Assembly (NCBI RefSeq): GCF_004519545.1
Contig: NZ_SDKM01000009.1
Span: forward strand, 1 to 64,000
From: Nocardioides guangzhouensis
Lineage (GTDB): Bacteria > Actinomycetota > Actinomycetes > Propionibacteriales > Nocardioidaceae
DNA: 64,000 nt
Reading direction: 5' to 3'
A model generated the notes under the pieces. That model was not told the origin of the DNA. It did not search any database and worked only from the letters and a program-made list of their open reading frames with translations. The translations under genes were made by a program, and so were the position numbers. The stretch's first letter is position 1; each line of letters starts with the position of its first letter. Of this stretch, positions 35,052 through 44,473 are shown piece after piece.

Positions 35052-37469
35052 ATGACGAACATCGACCCGGCCTCGCGCCCCTCGGCTGACCTCGTCGAGC
35101 ACCTGGCCCGGCCCTCTGACGAGGAGGTCGATGCGCTGGACGCCTGGTGGCGGGCCAACAACTACCTGACTATCGGCCAGATCTATCTGAAGGCGAACCC
35201 ACTCCTCCGCGAGCCCCTCGCGTCGGAGCACATCAAGCCTCGGCTGCTCGGGCATTGGGGCACGAGCCCCGGGCTGTCCTTCGTCTACGCGCACGCGTCC
35301 CGGGTGATCCAGCGGACCGGTCAGCAGATGATCTACCTGGCCGGGCCGGGTCATGGTGGGCCGGCCCTGGTCGCCGCCGGCTACCTTGAGGGCACCTACA
35401 CCGAGACCTACCCAAACGTCACGCAGGACGAGCAAGGGCTCCGGCGACTGTTCCGCCAGTTCTCCGCGCCCGGCGGTATCCCCAGCCACGTCTCGGTCCC
35501 CACACCGGGTTCCATACACGAGGGTGGCGAGCTCGGCTACGTGCTCGTGCACGCCTTCGGCGCCGTGATGGACAACCCGGACCTGATCGCGCTGGCTGTG
35601 GTCGGCGACGGGGAGGCAGAGACCGGTCCACTCGAGGGTTCCTGGAAGGGCATCTCCTTCCTGAACCCGGCGCGGGACGGAGCGATGCTCCCGGTCCTCC
35701 ACCTCAACGGAGCGAAGATTGCCGGCCCAACCGTGCTGGCGCGGAAGGACCCCGCGGAGCTGCGCTCGCTGCTCGAGGGCCACGGGTACGACGTCATCGA
35801 GGTCACCGGCGACGACCTTCCCGGCATGCACCACCGCTTCGCCGACGCGCTCGCCCATGCCTGGGCGGCGATCCGCGGCATCCAGGTGGATGCCCGCAGC
35901 GGCCGTTGGGACGGCAGCCGTCCACGCTGGCCACTGATCGTGTTGCGCACACCGAAGGGCTGGACCGGGCCGGAGGTCGTCGACGGCGTCCAGGTTGCGG
36001 GGACCTGGCGGGCACACCAAGTGCCCCTCTCGGGAGTGCGCGGGAACGAGGACCACCTGCGCGTGCTGGAAGAGTGGATGCGGTCCTATGGTCCCGATGA
36101 GTTGTTCGACGAGAACGGTGCCCCGACCGAGCAGGTACGCCGGGCCAACCCGACGGGCGAGCTCCGGATGAGCGCTACCCGGCACGCCAACGGCGGCCTC
36201 CTCACCCGGGACCTCGACCTGCCGGACTTCCGCAACTATGCCGTCGACGTGTCGGACCCTGGCGCAACTCGGGCAGAATCGACGCGCAAGCTCGGCGAGA
36301 TGATGCGGGACATCTATGCGCGGAACCCCGACAGCTTCCGGTTGTTCTGCCCCGACGAGACCAACAGCAACCGGCTGGGCGCGGTCTTCGAGGTGTCTGA
36401 CCGAGCGTTCGCCGAATCTGTCACGCCGGACGACGTTTCGCTGTCGCGTGACGGCCGGGTGATGGAGGTGCTTTCGGAGCACAACTGCCATGGCTGGCTC
36501 GAGGGCTACACATTGACGGGTCGGCACGGTTGGTTCGCGACGTACGAGGCCTTCGCCATGGTGAGTGCGTCGCAGACGATCCAGCACAGCAAGTGGCTGC
36601 AGGAGGCGGCTCACCTGGGCTGGCGGGAGAAGATCCCGAGCCTCAACATCCTGCTCACCTCGACAGCATGGCGCAACGACCACAACGGGTTCAGCCATCA
36701 GGGTCCCGGGCTGATCCAGAACGTCATCACCCAACGCGGCAGCGTCGGCCGGGTCTACCTGCCACCGGATGCGAACTGCCTCCTGTCGGTAGCCGACCAC
36801 TGCCTGCGCTCCCGGTCGTACGTCAACGTCGTCGTCATCGACAAGCAGCCACAGCTCCAATGGCTCGCGATCGATGACGCGGTGGAGCACTGTGCGCGGG
36901 GCGCGGGAGTCTGGAGCTGGGCCGGCAACGATGGCGGTGACCCGGACATCGTGCTCGCATGCGCGGGCGACGTCGTCACCATGGAGACCGTGGCCGCGGC
37001 CGGCATCCTGCGTGAACGCATGCCGGACCTGCGCACCCGCGTCGTCAACGTCGTCGACCTGATGTCGTTGCCGCGGCGCAAGGACCACCCGCACGGCATG
37101 GACGAGGCGACCTTCACCAAGCTCTTCACCGACGACATCGACGTCGTGTTCGCCTTCCACGGCTATCCAGGCGCCATCCACCAGCTCGTGCACGGCCGCC
37201 CTGATGCCGACCGGTTCCGTGTGCGCGGCTTCGTCGAGGAGGGCACCACCACCACGCCGTTCGACATGGTGGTGCGCAACCGCGCGTCGCGGTACCACCT
37301 GGTCATGGACGCGCTCAACAATGCGCGCCGAGTGCCGAGCGGAGCCGACGACCTGACCGCGTGGTGCAGACAGCGTCTCGCCCAGCACGAGGCCTACGTC
37401 GTGGAGAACCTCGAGGACATGCCGGAGGTGCGCGACTGGACGCTGGGCGACTGGGCCGAGACCGGCTAA
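35052..37469 (+). CDS. xfp: Phosphoketolase (Xu5P/F6P)
   Basis: 805 aa, the normal size of the family. It splits xylulose-5-phosphate (or fructose-6-phosphate) with phosphate to acetyl phosphate plus glyceraldehyde-3-phosphate (or erythrose-4-phosphate), using thiamine diphosphate. Typical blocks: LGHWGTSPGLSFVYAH, YLAGPGHGGPALVA, VVGDGEAETGPLEGSWKG (TPP and Mg site), LFCPDETNSNRLGAVFE and HNGFSHQGPGLIQ. GGAAGGAG precedes the ATG. The stop overlaps the next start (TAATG), coupling it to the GH65-phosphoglucomutase fusion. Its acetyl phosphate needs an acetate kinase elsewhere. Confidence 0.95.
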   Translation: MTNIDPASRPSADLVEHLARPSDEEVDALDAWWRANNYLTIGQIYLKANPLLREPLASEHIKPRLLGHWGTSPGLSFVYAHASRVIQRTGQQMIYLAGPGHGGPALVAAGYLEGTYTETYPNVTQDEQGLRRLFRQFSAPGGIPSHVSVPTPGSIHEGGELGYVLVHAFGAVMDNPDLIALAVVGDGEAETGPLEGSWKGISFLNPARDGAMLPVLHLNGAKIAGPTVLARKDPAELRSLLEGHGYDVIEVTGDDLPGMHHRFADALAHAWAAIRGIQVDARSGRWDGSRPRWPLIVLRTPKGWTGPEVVDGVQVAGTWRAHQVPLSGVRGNEDHLRVLEEWMRSYGPDELFDENGAPTEQVRRANPTGELRMSATRHANGGLLTRDLDLPDFRNYAVDVSDPGATRAESTRKLGEMMRDIYARNPDSFRLFCPDETNSNRLGAVFEVSDRAFAESVTPDDVSLSRDGRVMEVLSEHNCHGWLEGYTLTGRHGWFATYEAFAMVSASQTIQHSKWLQEAAHLGWREKIPSLNILLTSTAWRNDHNGFSHQGPGLIQNVITQRGSVGRVYLPPDANCLLSVADHCLRSRSYVNVVVIDKQPQLQWLAIDDAVEHCARGAGVWSWAGNDGGDPDIVLACAGDVVTMETVAAAGILRERMPDLRTRVVNVVDLMSLPRRKDHPHGMDEATFTKLFTDDIDVVFAFHGYPGAIHQLVHGRPDADRFRVRGFVEEGTTTTPFDMVVRNRASRYHLVMDALNNARRVPSGADDLTAWCRQRLAQHEAYVVENLEDMPEVRDWTLGDWAETG

Positions 37470-40400
37470 TGCCCCCGCCCGTGACCGCGCAGGACTTCGA
37501 TGCAGTGCTGTTCGACCTCGACGGAGTCCTCACCACCACGCGCACCGTGCACGCTGCGGCCTGGAAGCGGATGTTTGACGACTTCCTGGGGTCCTGGGAC
37601 AGGCAGCACGGAACCCGTACGGACCCCTTCGACGAGCTCCACGACTACGCGACGTTCGTCGACGGTAAGCCCCGCCAGGACGGTGTCCGCGAGTTCCTGT
37701 CGGCCCGGGGGATCCGGCTCGCCGAAGGCAGCCCCGACTCCCCGCCGGACGAGGAGTCGGTGTGGGGGCTGGGGAACCGCAAGCAGAGGTTGGTCGAGGA
37801 CGAGCTCGCGCGCGTCGGTGTAGAGGCGTTCCCGGGGTCCGTCGCCTGGGTCCGCGAGCTCCGTGAGGCAGGGCTCAAGACTGCGGTGGTCTCGAGCAGT
37901 CGCAACTGCAAGGCCGTCCTGGACTACGCAGGGATCACCAACCTCTTCGATGCCCGCGTGGACGGTGAGACGGCGCTCGAGCTACGACTCCCGGGCAAAC
38001 CGGCACCAGATTTGTTCCTCGAGGGAGCACGCCAGCTCGGCGTCGTCGCGGGGCGGGCGGTGGTCGTCGAGGACGCGATCGCAGGCGTGCAGGCGGGTCG
38101 GGCGGGTCGCTTCGGACTCGTCATCGGCGTCGACCGGGACGGGCATGCCGAGCAGCTCCTCGAGAGCGGTGCTGACATCGTGGTGACCGACCTCGGCCAG
38201 CTCCTGGCCGACAGCGACGAGGACATCCATCGAGCCGGACCGCGCGCCCACCGCCTCCAAGCGGCTGCGCGACGCATCGTCTCCGCCACGGGCGACTACC
38301 CGCCGGACGCTTGGCGGCTCGTGGAGCGGACGTTCAACCCCGACTTCATCGAGCAGACCGAGGCGCTGTTCGCGCTCTCGAACGGCTTCGTCGGCGTTCG
38401 GGGGTCCTTTGACGAGGGCGCGCCGGCGTACCGTCCTGGGACGTTGCTCAACGGGTTCCACGAGACGTGGCCGATCGTCTACCCCGAACCCGCCCACGGA
38501 TTCGCCACGACGGGCCAGACCATCACACCCGTTCCCGACGGCACCATGATCCGGCTGCTCGTCGACAATGACCCCGTTGACTGCACCACGACGGAGGTTC
38601 GGCAGTACGAGCGGGTCCTGGACATGCGGCGCGGCGTCCTCGAGCGGACGGTGGTCTACCAGTTGCCCGACGGGCGCCGATTCCGAGTGACGAGCACCAG
38701 GTTCGTCTCCCTCACCCAGCGCCACCTCGTCGGCATCCGCTACCAGGTGACCGCGCTCGACACACCCGCCCGGCTGGTGCTCTCGTCCGAGCTCGCCACC
38801 CCGCCCGAACAGGCCGTGGAGGCGGACGATCCGAGGCAGGGCCGGGGAACTCCGGCCAACGTCCTGAAACCCGAGGCGGAGCGCGTCGCCGGCGCGGAGG
38901 TGATTTGCACCTACCGCGCCCCTCGGAGCAACCTGGCAGTCGCCGCCGGTATGGCCCACGACTTCGCTGAAGGCACGCGGCTTGTCAACGCCCACACTGA
39001 CGGCGACCGGGCCCTGGTCGTGTTCGAGGTCGAGGCCCCGGTCGGCGAGCCGGCCACGATCACCAAGTGGCTCGCGTACCACTACGGCCCCGATAGCTCG
39101 GAGCAGCTGGCCGACCGTGCCGGCTTGACGCTCGAGCAGGCATCCACAAGCGGATACGACGCGTGCATGGCCGACCACGAGCGCGCGGTCACCGACTTCT
39201 GGGAGCGCAGCGACGTGCTCTGGGAGGGCACCCCCGGGGCTCAACAGGCGCTGCACTTCACGCTGTTCACCCTGATGCAGGCGTCGTTGCGATGCGAGGG
39301 CCACGGAGTGCCGGCAAAAGGATTGACGGGCACGGGCTACGAGGGCCACTACTTCTGGGACACCGAGACGTATCTCCTTCCGTTCCTGACACACACATCA
39401 CCCCAGGTCGCCCGGAGTCTTCTCATGCACCGCGTCCGGATGCTGCCCGACGCCCGCCGCCGCGCGCGCGAAGTGGGTTGCTCGGGGGCCTTGTTCCCGT
39501 GGCGAACCATCAACGGACAGGAGGCCTCCGCGTACTACGCCGCGGGGACCGCTCAGTACCACATCGACGCCGACATCGCCTACTCCCTCGACCAGTACGT
39601 CACGGTCTCCGGCGACACCGACCTGCTGTTCCGGCACGGCGTTGAGCTGCTCGTCGAAACCGCCCGCATGTGGACGGACCTCGGACACTTCTCCGACCGC
39701 CACGACGGCCGGTTCATGGTCCACAAGGTGACCGGACCCGACGAGTACAGCACCGTCGTGGACAACAACCTCTACACCAACCTGATGGCAGCCGAGAACC
39801 TCAGCACCGCCGCCGACGCGGTGCAGAGCCTTCGCCGTGAATCACCGGACGACCACCGCGAGCTGGCCGACCGCATCGGGTTACGGGATGACGAGGAGGC
39901 GACCTGGCGACGCGCGGCGGAAAGGATGTACGTCCCGTACGACGACTCCGTCGGCGTGCACCTGCAAGACGACCACTTCCTGGACCTGCCGCCCTGGGAC
40001 TTCGCCGGCACGTCCCCGGACCGGTACCCATTGCTGCTGCACTATCACCCGCTGGTCATCTACCGACACCAGGTGATCAAGCAGGCGGACGTCGTGCTCG
40101 CCACCGTGCTGCTCCCTGAGCGATTCACGGCCGAGGAACGACGTCGGATCTTCGACTACTATGACCCGCTGACCACCGGGGACTCGTCGCTGTCCGAGTG
40201 CATCCAGGCGATCGCCGCCGCCGATGTCGGCAAGTACCGCACGGCCGAGGAGTACCTCGTGGACGCCGTCGCCATCGACATGGCCGACACGGCAGGCAAC
40301 CTCCGCGACGGCGTCCACGTCGCATCGGCAGGCGGAACCTGGATGGCTATCGTCTATGGATTCGGCGGCTACCGCTGGCGCGACACCTCGTTCGCGCCCA

Positions 40401-40648
40401 TCCTCCCGACGCGCGCCAACCGGCTGAGGTTCCCCCTGCAGATCAAAGGCAGCCAGCTGGACGTGGACATCCAGGCGCACCTCGTGACCTACTCCGTTCG
40501 ACAGGGCGAACGCGTACACGCGCGCCACCACGGCGCGTCGTTCAGCGTCGCACCGGGCGCACCCGTCTCGTTCCCGGGTGACTACCGAACCCACGACGCG
40601 TCGCCCGACCGTCCAGACGCAGCACGAGTGGATCCGGCGCCGCCCTGA
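37469..40648 (+). CDS. Beta-phosphoglucomutase/GH65 phosphorylase fusion
   Basis: 1059-aa fusion. Residues 1-255 are a HAD-fold beta-phosphoglucomutase (FDLDGVLTTT with nucleophile D16 and D18, VVSSSRNC, GKPAPDLFLEGA, VVEDAIAGVQAG). The rest is a GH65 glycoside phosphorylase of the trehalose/kojibiose/maltose type (TGYEGHYFWDTETYLLPFLT; VTGPDEYS carries the likely general-acid Glu). Together they would split a disaccharide with phosphate to glucose and beta-glucose-1-phosphate and turn the latter into glucose-6-phosphate in one chain. The true disaccharide is not readable. It overlaps the phosphoketolase stop, so the two form one operon. Confidence 0.93.
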   Translation: MPPPVTAQDFDAVLFDLDGVLTTTRTVHAAAWKRMFDDFLGSWDRQHGTRTDPFDELHDYATFVDGKPRQDGVREFLSARGIRLAEGSPDSPPDEESVWGLGNRKQRLVEDELARVGVEAFPGSVAWVRELREAGLKTAVVSSSRNCKAVLDYAGITNLFDARVDGETALELRLPGKPAPDLFLEGARQLGVVAGRAVVVEDAIAGVQAGRAGRFGLVIGVDRDGHAEQLLESGADIVVTDLGQLLADSDEDIHRAGPRAHRLQAAARRIVSATGDYPPDAWRLVERTFNPDFIEQTEALFALSNGFVGVRGSFDEGAPAYRPGTLLNGFHETWPIVYPEPAHGFATTGQTITPVPDGTMIRLLVDNDPVDCTTTEVRQYERVLDMRRGVLERTVVYQLPDGRRFRVTSTRFVSLTQRHLVGIRYQVTALDTPARLVLSSELATPPEQAVEADDPRQGRGTPANVLKPEAERVAGAEVICTYRAPRSNLAVAAGMAHDFAEGTRLVNAHTDGDRALVVFEVEAPVGEPATITKWLAYHYGPDSSEQLADRAGLTLEQASTSGYDACMADHERAVTDFWERSDVLWEGTPGAQQALHFTLFTLMQASLRCEGHGVPAKGLTGTGYEGHYFWDTETYLLPFLTHTSPQVARSLLMHRVRMLPDARRRAREVGCSGALFPWRTINGQEASAYYAAGTAQYHIDADIAYSLDQYVTVSGDTDLLFRHGVELLVETARMWTDLGHFSDRHDGRFMVHKVTGPDEYSTVVDNNLYTNLMAAENLSTAADAVQSLRRESPDDHRELADRIGLRDDEEATWRRAAERMYVPYDDSVGVHLQDDHFLDLPPWDFAGTSPDRYPLLLHYHPLVIYRHQVIKQADVVLATVLLPERFTAEERRRIFDYYDPLTTGDSSLSECIQAIAAADVGKYRTAEEYLVDAVAIDMADTAGNLRDGVHVASAGGTWMAIVYGFGGYRWRDTSFAPILPTRANRLRFPLQIKGSQLDVDIQAHLVTYSVRQGERVHARHHGASFSVAPGAPVSFPGDYRTHDASPDRPDAARVDPAPP

Positions 40649-40799
40649 GTCATCCACTCGCGCCGCGAAAGCGGGTCACGGCAAACCGGCCGTTCGACAC
40701 GCCGCCGGTCATCGCAGTCGTGTCCATCGTCCTCTGGGACTCTGGGTGGCAGCGGGCTCTCAACCCGACAGGGCCTGAACCGAGTGCGAGGGGTGTCAC

Positions 40800-41195
40800 G
40801 TGGACTCGATCACGACCGACTTCTGGGACGTGCTCCTCTGGAGCTTCTGGTTCTTCATCTGGATCGCGGCACTGTTCGTGTGGTTCCGGTGCCTGTTCGA
40901 CCTGTTCGGCGACAGGTCGCTGAGCGGCTGGGGGAAGGCGGGCTGGGTGGTGCTGCTCGTGCTCGTGCCGTGGGTGGGCGCCCTGATTTACCTCATCGCA
41001 CGCGGACGAAGCATGACCGAACGACAGCTGGCGTCGGCCGCCGAGATGCAGGCGATGCAGGCGAAGTACATCCAGGACGTCGCGGGCTCGTCGAAGAGCG
41101 TTGCGGAACAGATCACTGACGCCAAGGCGCTGCTGGACTCCGGGGCCATCACCGAGGCAGAGTTCGAGGCGTTGAAGGCCAAGGCTCTCTCGTGA
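40800..41195 (+). CDS. PLDc_N/SHOCT membrane protein
   Basis: 131 aa. Two membrane segments (LWSFWFFIWIAALFVWFRCLF and VVLLVLVPWVGALIYLIA) form the short PLDc_N-type unit often seen in actinobacterial membrane proteins. A polar helix and a C-terminal SHOCT-type block follow (SVAEQITDAKALLDSGAITE and EFEALKAKAL), usually an oligomerisation motif. GTG 40800 is used. It follows the phosphorylase gene on the same strand with about 150 bp between. Function unknown; a stress-related envelope protein is likely. Confidence 0.8.
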   Translation: MDSITTDFWDVLLWSFWFFIWIAALFVWFRCLFDLFGDRSLSGWGKAGWVVLLVLVPWVGALIYLIARGRSMTERQLASAAEMQAMQAKYIQDVAGSSKSVAEQITDAKALLDSGAITEAEFEALKAKALS

Positions 41196-41598
41196 CGCCC
41201 TGACTCCCAGCACGCGAGTCAGCGACGCCCTGCGCGAACCCCCGACGCGCCCCGTCAACGTTCTTGACTGCTGGGTATCCAGAACCCCAGCCCGGCACCG
41301 GTCAACAGGGCACAGGTATCGAGGTCCTCGCCAGCCGGTCCCAGGAGGGAGAGACTGCGGAGGACCACCGGCGTGTGCCGGGAGGGCGCCATGAAGGCTG
41401 CCGACGTGCCGGGATGGTGCGGCCGGGAGCCCGGGCGATCCCACGGTTCGTGGAAGGGAGGCATCGTGTCCGAGGCCCATGGCGATGCGGGGGGCGGCCA
41501 CCACGATTGCAGTGGGCCGGGCCTTCACTCGGTACCATCTCGACGCCGTCGGGGGTCGAAGCCACGGGTCACTCGCGCGGGCTGGACCGAGGGCGACG
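41196..41598. other. 403-bp spacer
   Basis: No supported gene. A plus-strand ATG frame (about 41391) reads MKAADVPGWCGREPGR and resembles only the first few residues of a CBS-domain gene; it has no further support and is treated as chance or a remnant. The last bases include GAGGGCGACG, the ribosome binding site for the AlbA_2 gene. Confidence 0.35.
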
Positions 41599-42381
41599 AT
41601 GCCTGACCAGTTCCTGGCGGTGGCCGCCTCGCTCATCGCCGGAATCGGTCTGGGCTTCCTTGGCCGTGCGCTGTTGCGAAGCCGAGTCCGGTTGTCTTGG
41701 TCCGAGGCAGTGGTCGGCGGGCTCGTCGGGGCAGCCGGTGGAACGCTGTTCGCCGGGTTCGCCGGCACTCCACACCCCGTTCTCGCCGCCGGAGTGGCTC
41801 TCGCCGTCACGGTGCTGGCGTTGCTCGCAATGGAACGCTGGCAGGCCCGACGGCGCCTGCCGCGCAGCACCACGAGGCAGCTGATGGCCGCCGGAGAGTC
41901 GGGATCTGTTGAGTTCAAGTCGTCGGCACGCTACAACCGACACAGCGGCCGACGGGACGAGCGGGTCGAGCACGCCATCGTCAGGGCGTTGGCTGGTTTT
42001 CTCAACGCCGAGGGCGGGATCCTGTTGATCGGAGTCTCGGACGACGGCGGCGTGACTGGCATCGAGGACGACTACCCGTTGCTCAAGGCTCCTGGACGCG
42101 ACCCTTTCGAGCTCTGGCTGCGGGACCTGCTCATCAAGAGCATGGGGCCTCTTGCCACAGCGACCCTGCACGTCGAGTTCACCGTCGTCGACGGGCACGA
42201 CGTGTGCCGGGTTTCCGCGCCGCCGGCAACGCGCCCCGTCTTCGTGCGTTCCGCGAAGGGCCAGCCCGCCGCCCTGTACGTGCGTGTCGGGAACTCGACC
42301 CGGGAACTGGGCATCGACGAGGCGCTGACGTATTGCGTCGACCGATGGGGACGGCGTGCGCTGAAGCGCTTGACCGCGTGA
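41599..42381 (+). CDS. AlbA_2 (Schlafen AAA-like) domain membrane protein
   Basis: 260 aa. Two or three N-terminal membrane segments (residues 1-80) are followed by a soluble AlbA_2-type domain: ESGSVEFKSSARYN, EHAIVRALAGFLNAEGGILL, IGVSDDGGVTGIEDDY and the C-terminal AALYVRVGNSTREL. These blocks define the Schlafen-like AlbA_2 module seen in bacterial ATP- or nucleic-acid-binding proteins. Anchoring it to the membrane is less usual. The start at 41599 is chosen for its GAGGGCGACG site. A separate, broken AlbA_2 gene lies at 45504-45813. Confidence 0.82.
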   Translation: MPDQFLAVAASLIAGIGLGFLGRALLRSRVRLSWSEAVVGGLVGAAGGTLFAGFAGTPHPVLAAGVALAVTVLALLAMERWQARRRLPRSTTRQLMAAGESGSVEFKSSARYNRHSGRRDERVEHAIVRALAGFLNAEGGILLIGVSDDGGVTGIEDDYPLLKAPGRDPFELWLRDLLIKSMGPLATATLHVEFTVVDGHDVCRVSAPPATRPVFVRSAKGQPAALYVRVGNSTRELGIDEALTYCVDRWGRRALKRLTA

Positions 42382-42679
42382 CGCGGCCTCGACTCCCGAT
42401 CCACACCGGGCTCCCGCCGAGACTTCGGATCGCCGCGTCGTGGTGAGCCGGGCACCCTCCAGCACGTCGCATCCCATCGAAGCTGGTTCGTTCCACGCAA
42501 GCGGACTGCCCCATTGCCTGAGGGTGCGCCGACTCAACGAGAGTGTGTCCTGAGCAGAACCCTGGCTGTAGCAAGATGATCTCGACCTGCCAGCCATGCA
42601 GCAACAGGTAGGCTCATCCACGACGTGAGTTCGGGCTGTGCGGGCGTCCCGTTGGAGACGTCTCAGCGGGGAGGCAGAC
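42382..42679. other. 298-bp spacer
   Basis: No gene, repeat or clear hairpin seen. It ends in GGGGAGGCAGAC, the ribosome binding site for the small membrane protein that follows. Confidence 0.35.
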
Positions 42680-42790
42680 ATGTGGTGGCTCATCGCTCTG
42701 GCCGTTTTCGGCATTGTCCTGCTCGGACTTGTCTACGCGATTCGCGAGCGCCGCAACCGCGGGTCCGGCACACGGGGCGATCCGATCTAG
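42680..42790 (+). CDS. Small single-pass membrane protein
   Basis: 36 aa: MWWLIALAVFGIVLLGLVYA is one membrane helix, followed by a basic, polar tail (RERRNRGSGTRGDPI). A well-placed GGGGAGG site before the ATG supports translation. No known family. It is convergent with the ZIP transporter gene. Membrane proteins of this size are often regulators or stabilisers of larger complexes, but no partner is evident. Confidence 0.6.
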   Translation: MWWLIALAVFGIVLLGLVYAIRERRNRGSGTRGDPI

Positions 42791-42925
42791 GGGCGGACCT
42801 TCTCCGTGGCAACGCACGCGCAGACCCGCTGATCGGGCGGTCTGGGCGGGAGCGTCCCTATGCGGGCCACAACGCACCTGATCTGCCTGGCAGCTCCTTG
42901 GATCGCCGGCGCAGTGCGGCGTTGG

Positions 42926-43648
42926 TCAGAGTGCGCCGAGCATGAGCGAGATGGCTAGCCCCGCCACCACCAACACCCCGGTCAGCACACCCTCGACCTC
43001 GTACGCCTCGGGGAGCAGCTCGTCCGCCACCATCGCCAGCAGCGCGCCACCAGCGAACGCCTGTGTGAGTGCGCCGGTCAGTCCGCTGGCCGGGTCCAGG
43101 ATCAGGTATCCCAAAGCGGCCGACAGCCCTGCGACAAGGATGACGGCTGACCACATCCTGTAGACACGCCCGCTCGGCCACCCCGCAGCCTTGAGACCGC
43201 TGGAGGACGAAACCGCCTCAGGCAGGTTGGACAGGGCAATACCGGCCAACAACGGGACGCTGACACTGCCTTGAAGCACGGTCAGGCCCAGGACGAAGGA
43301 CTCCGGGATGCCGTCGAGGACAGATCCCATCACGATGGCCAGGGGCGATCCGGATGTCTGCTTGCCGGTGGGATCCTTGCGCTCCGCGCCCCCATAGTGG
43401 CTGATGATCTGGTCGCCCACGGCGAACGTGGCCGCGCCCAGCAGGAGGAACAAGCCAACCCGGCCCACTGACTGGGTCTTGAGCGCCTCATCGATCAACT
43501 CGTAGGCCACCGAGCCGAACAGCACTCCCGATCCCAGTGCCATCACGACAGCGGTGAATCGTCGGCTGAGGTCGAAGCGGTACGCCAGCCACGCACCGAT
43601 CAGGAGAAAGGCAGCGCCGAACAGCCCCCAGAGGAAGGCTGGCCCCAC
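42926..43648 (-). CDS. ZIP family metal transporter
   Basis: 240 aa with about seven to eight membrane segments. The ZIP core appears as IVMGSVLDGIPESFVLGLT (helix IV) and LAGIALSNLPEAVSSSSGLK (helix V), whose polar residues bind the metal; GGALLAMVADELLPEAYEVEG matches the final helices. The family imports Zn, Fe or Mn; the metal cannot be told. The usual helix IV histidine is aspartate here (LDGIPES). The GTG start at 43648 follows GGAGGGG; the longer frame begins with a polar leader that does not fit. Confidence 0.85.
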   Translation of the reverse strand: MGPAFLWGLFGAAFLLIGAWLAYRFDLSRRFTAVVMALGSGVLFGSVAYELIDEALKTQSVGRVGLFLLLGAATFAVGDQIISHYGGAERKDPTGKQTSGSPLAIVMGSVLDGIPESFVLGLTVLQGSVSVPLLAGIALSNLPEAVSSSSGLKAAGWPSGRVYRMWSAVILVAGLSAALGYLILDPASGLTGALTQAFAGGALLAMVADELLPEAYEVEGVLTGVLVVAGLAISLMLGAL

Positions 43649-43697
43649 TAGGTCCCCTCCCCACTCGACGGCAAGGCCATGCCGACGCGTGCGCTGT

Positions 43698-43955
43698 CTA
43701 TCCCAGCCCGGCAAGCCGACGACAGGTTGGGCACTGCCACTCTTCGGGCCCGCTTCCGAAGCGTTCACCAGGCCACAACCTGAGCCCGCCCTCCCCGACG
43801 GTGAGGCCGCACAGTGTCAGCTCGCCGTCACCCGCGTGCGTCATTCCGCCGGGGAAGTCCAAGCCGGGCGGCTGGATTCGCCCCACGGCTTCCAGACCCG
43901 GGTTCAGGTGCTGCGTCTCCGTCGAGACCATCGGGTAGTCCCGCTCACGCGCCAT
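43698..43955 (-). CDS. Hypothetical protein with CxxC pair
   Basis: About 85 aa. The C-terminal half reads MTHAGDGELTLCGLTVGEGG and ends WQCPTCRRLAGLG: one cysteine after LTL and a final CPTC knuckle, suggesting a small zinc site as in DUF3039-like actinobacterial proteins. The start at 43955 is weakly supported and 44012 is possible. It lies just upstream of the ZIP transporter gene on the same strand. Confidence 0.55.
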   Translation of the reverse strand: MARERDYPMVSTETQHLNPGLEAVGRIQPPGLDFPGGMTHAGDGELTLCGLTVGEGGLRLWPGERFGSGPEEWQCPTCRRLAGLG

Positions 43956-44104
43956 GCCGGTAATGATGGCACGCCCGTTCGACCTCATGCAGCCACAACC
44001 GAGCGGACACATGCCAGCCTGGCAGACCGTCCGTACCGACGCCTGTGGACGCGAGACAATGCCGGAGGAAGTCGCGTAGAGCGATCCAACCCAAGGGAGG
44101 TCTG

Positions 44105-44473
44105 ATGATCCGCGCTCTCGATGGCATGCCCGCTGGTGTCCTCGGATTCGAGGCCGGAGGCGAGCTCAGTAGGTCGGACTACACCGAGGTTCTGGCTCCG
44201 GCGCTCGAGTCAGTGTCAGCCAGCGGCAGCAAGATCCGGGTCGTGCTGGTCTTCGCCGGCCCCTTCTCCGGCATGGAACCCGGCGCCCTCTGGGAAGACC
44301 TCAAGCTCGGCATCCACGATTGGAACGCGTGGGAGCGAATCGCACTCGTCACCGACATCCGATGGATGCGGGACGGCCTGCGCTTCTTCGCATGGGCCGT
44401 CCCCGGCGAGGCTCGCGTCTTCGACCTTGACCAGCGAGACCAAGCAGCCGACTGGGCAGCCGGCTCCACGTGA
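44105..44473 (+). CDS. SpoIIAA-like (STAS-related) protein
   Basis: 122 aa. The pattern MPAGVLGFEAGGELSRSDYTE, KIRVVLVFAGPFSGMEPGAL, WEDLKLGIHDWNAWERIALV and FFAWAVPGEARVFDL matches the SpoIIAA-like family (YwqG/DUF3478 type), a STAS-related fold without a known reaction. AAGGGAGGTCTG is a strong ribosome binding site at the chosen start. The gene stands among other stress-type small genes. Confidence 0.85.
   Translation: MIRALDGMPAGVLGFEAGGELSRSDYTEVLAPALESVSASGSKIRVVLVFAGPFSGMEPGALWEDLKLGIHDWNAWERIALVTDIRWMRDGLRFFAWAVPGEARVFDLDQRDQAADWAAGST

Noticed and set aside
34338..37388. 1016-codon minus-strand open frame opposite the phosphoketolase
   Set aside because: No domain and composition follows the antisense of a well-supported gene.
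41391..41606. CBS-domain gene starting MKAADV
   Set aside because: Resemblance is limited to the first residues; the rest is Arg/Gly-rich with no CBS motif and the frame overlaps the AlbA_2 start.
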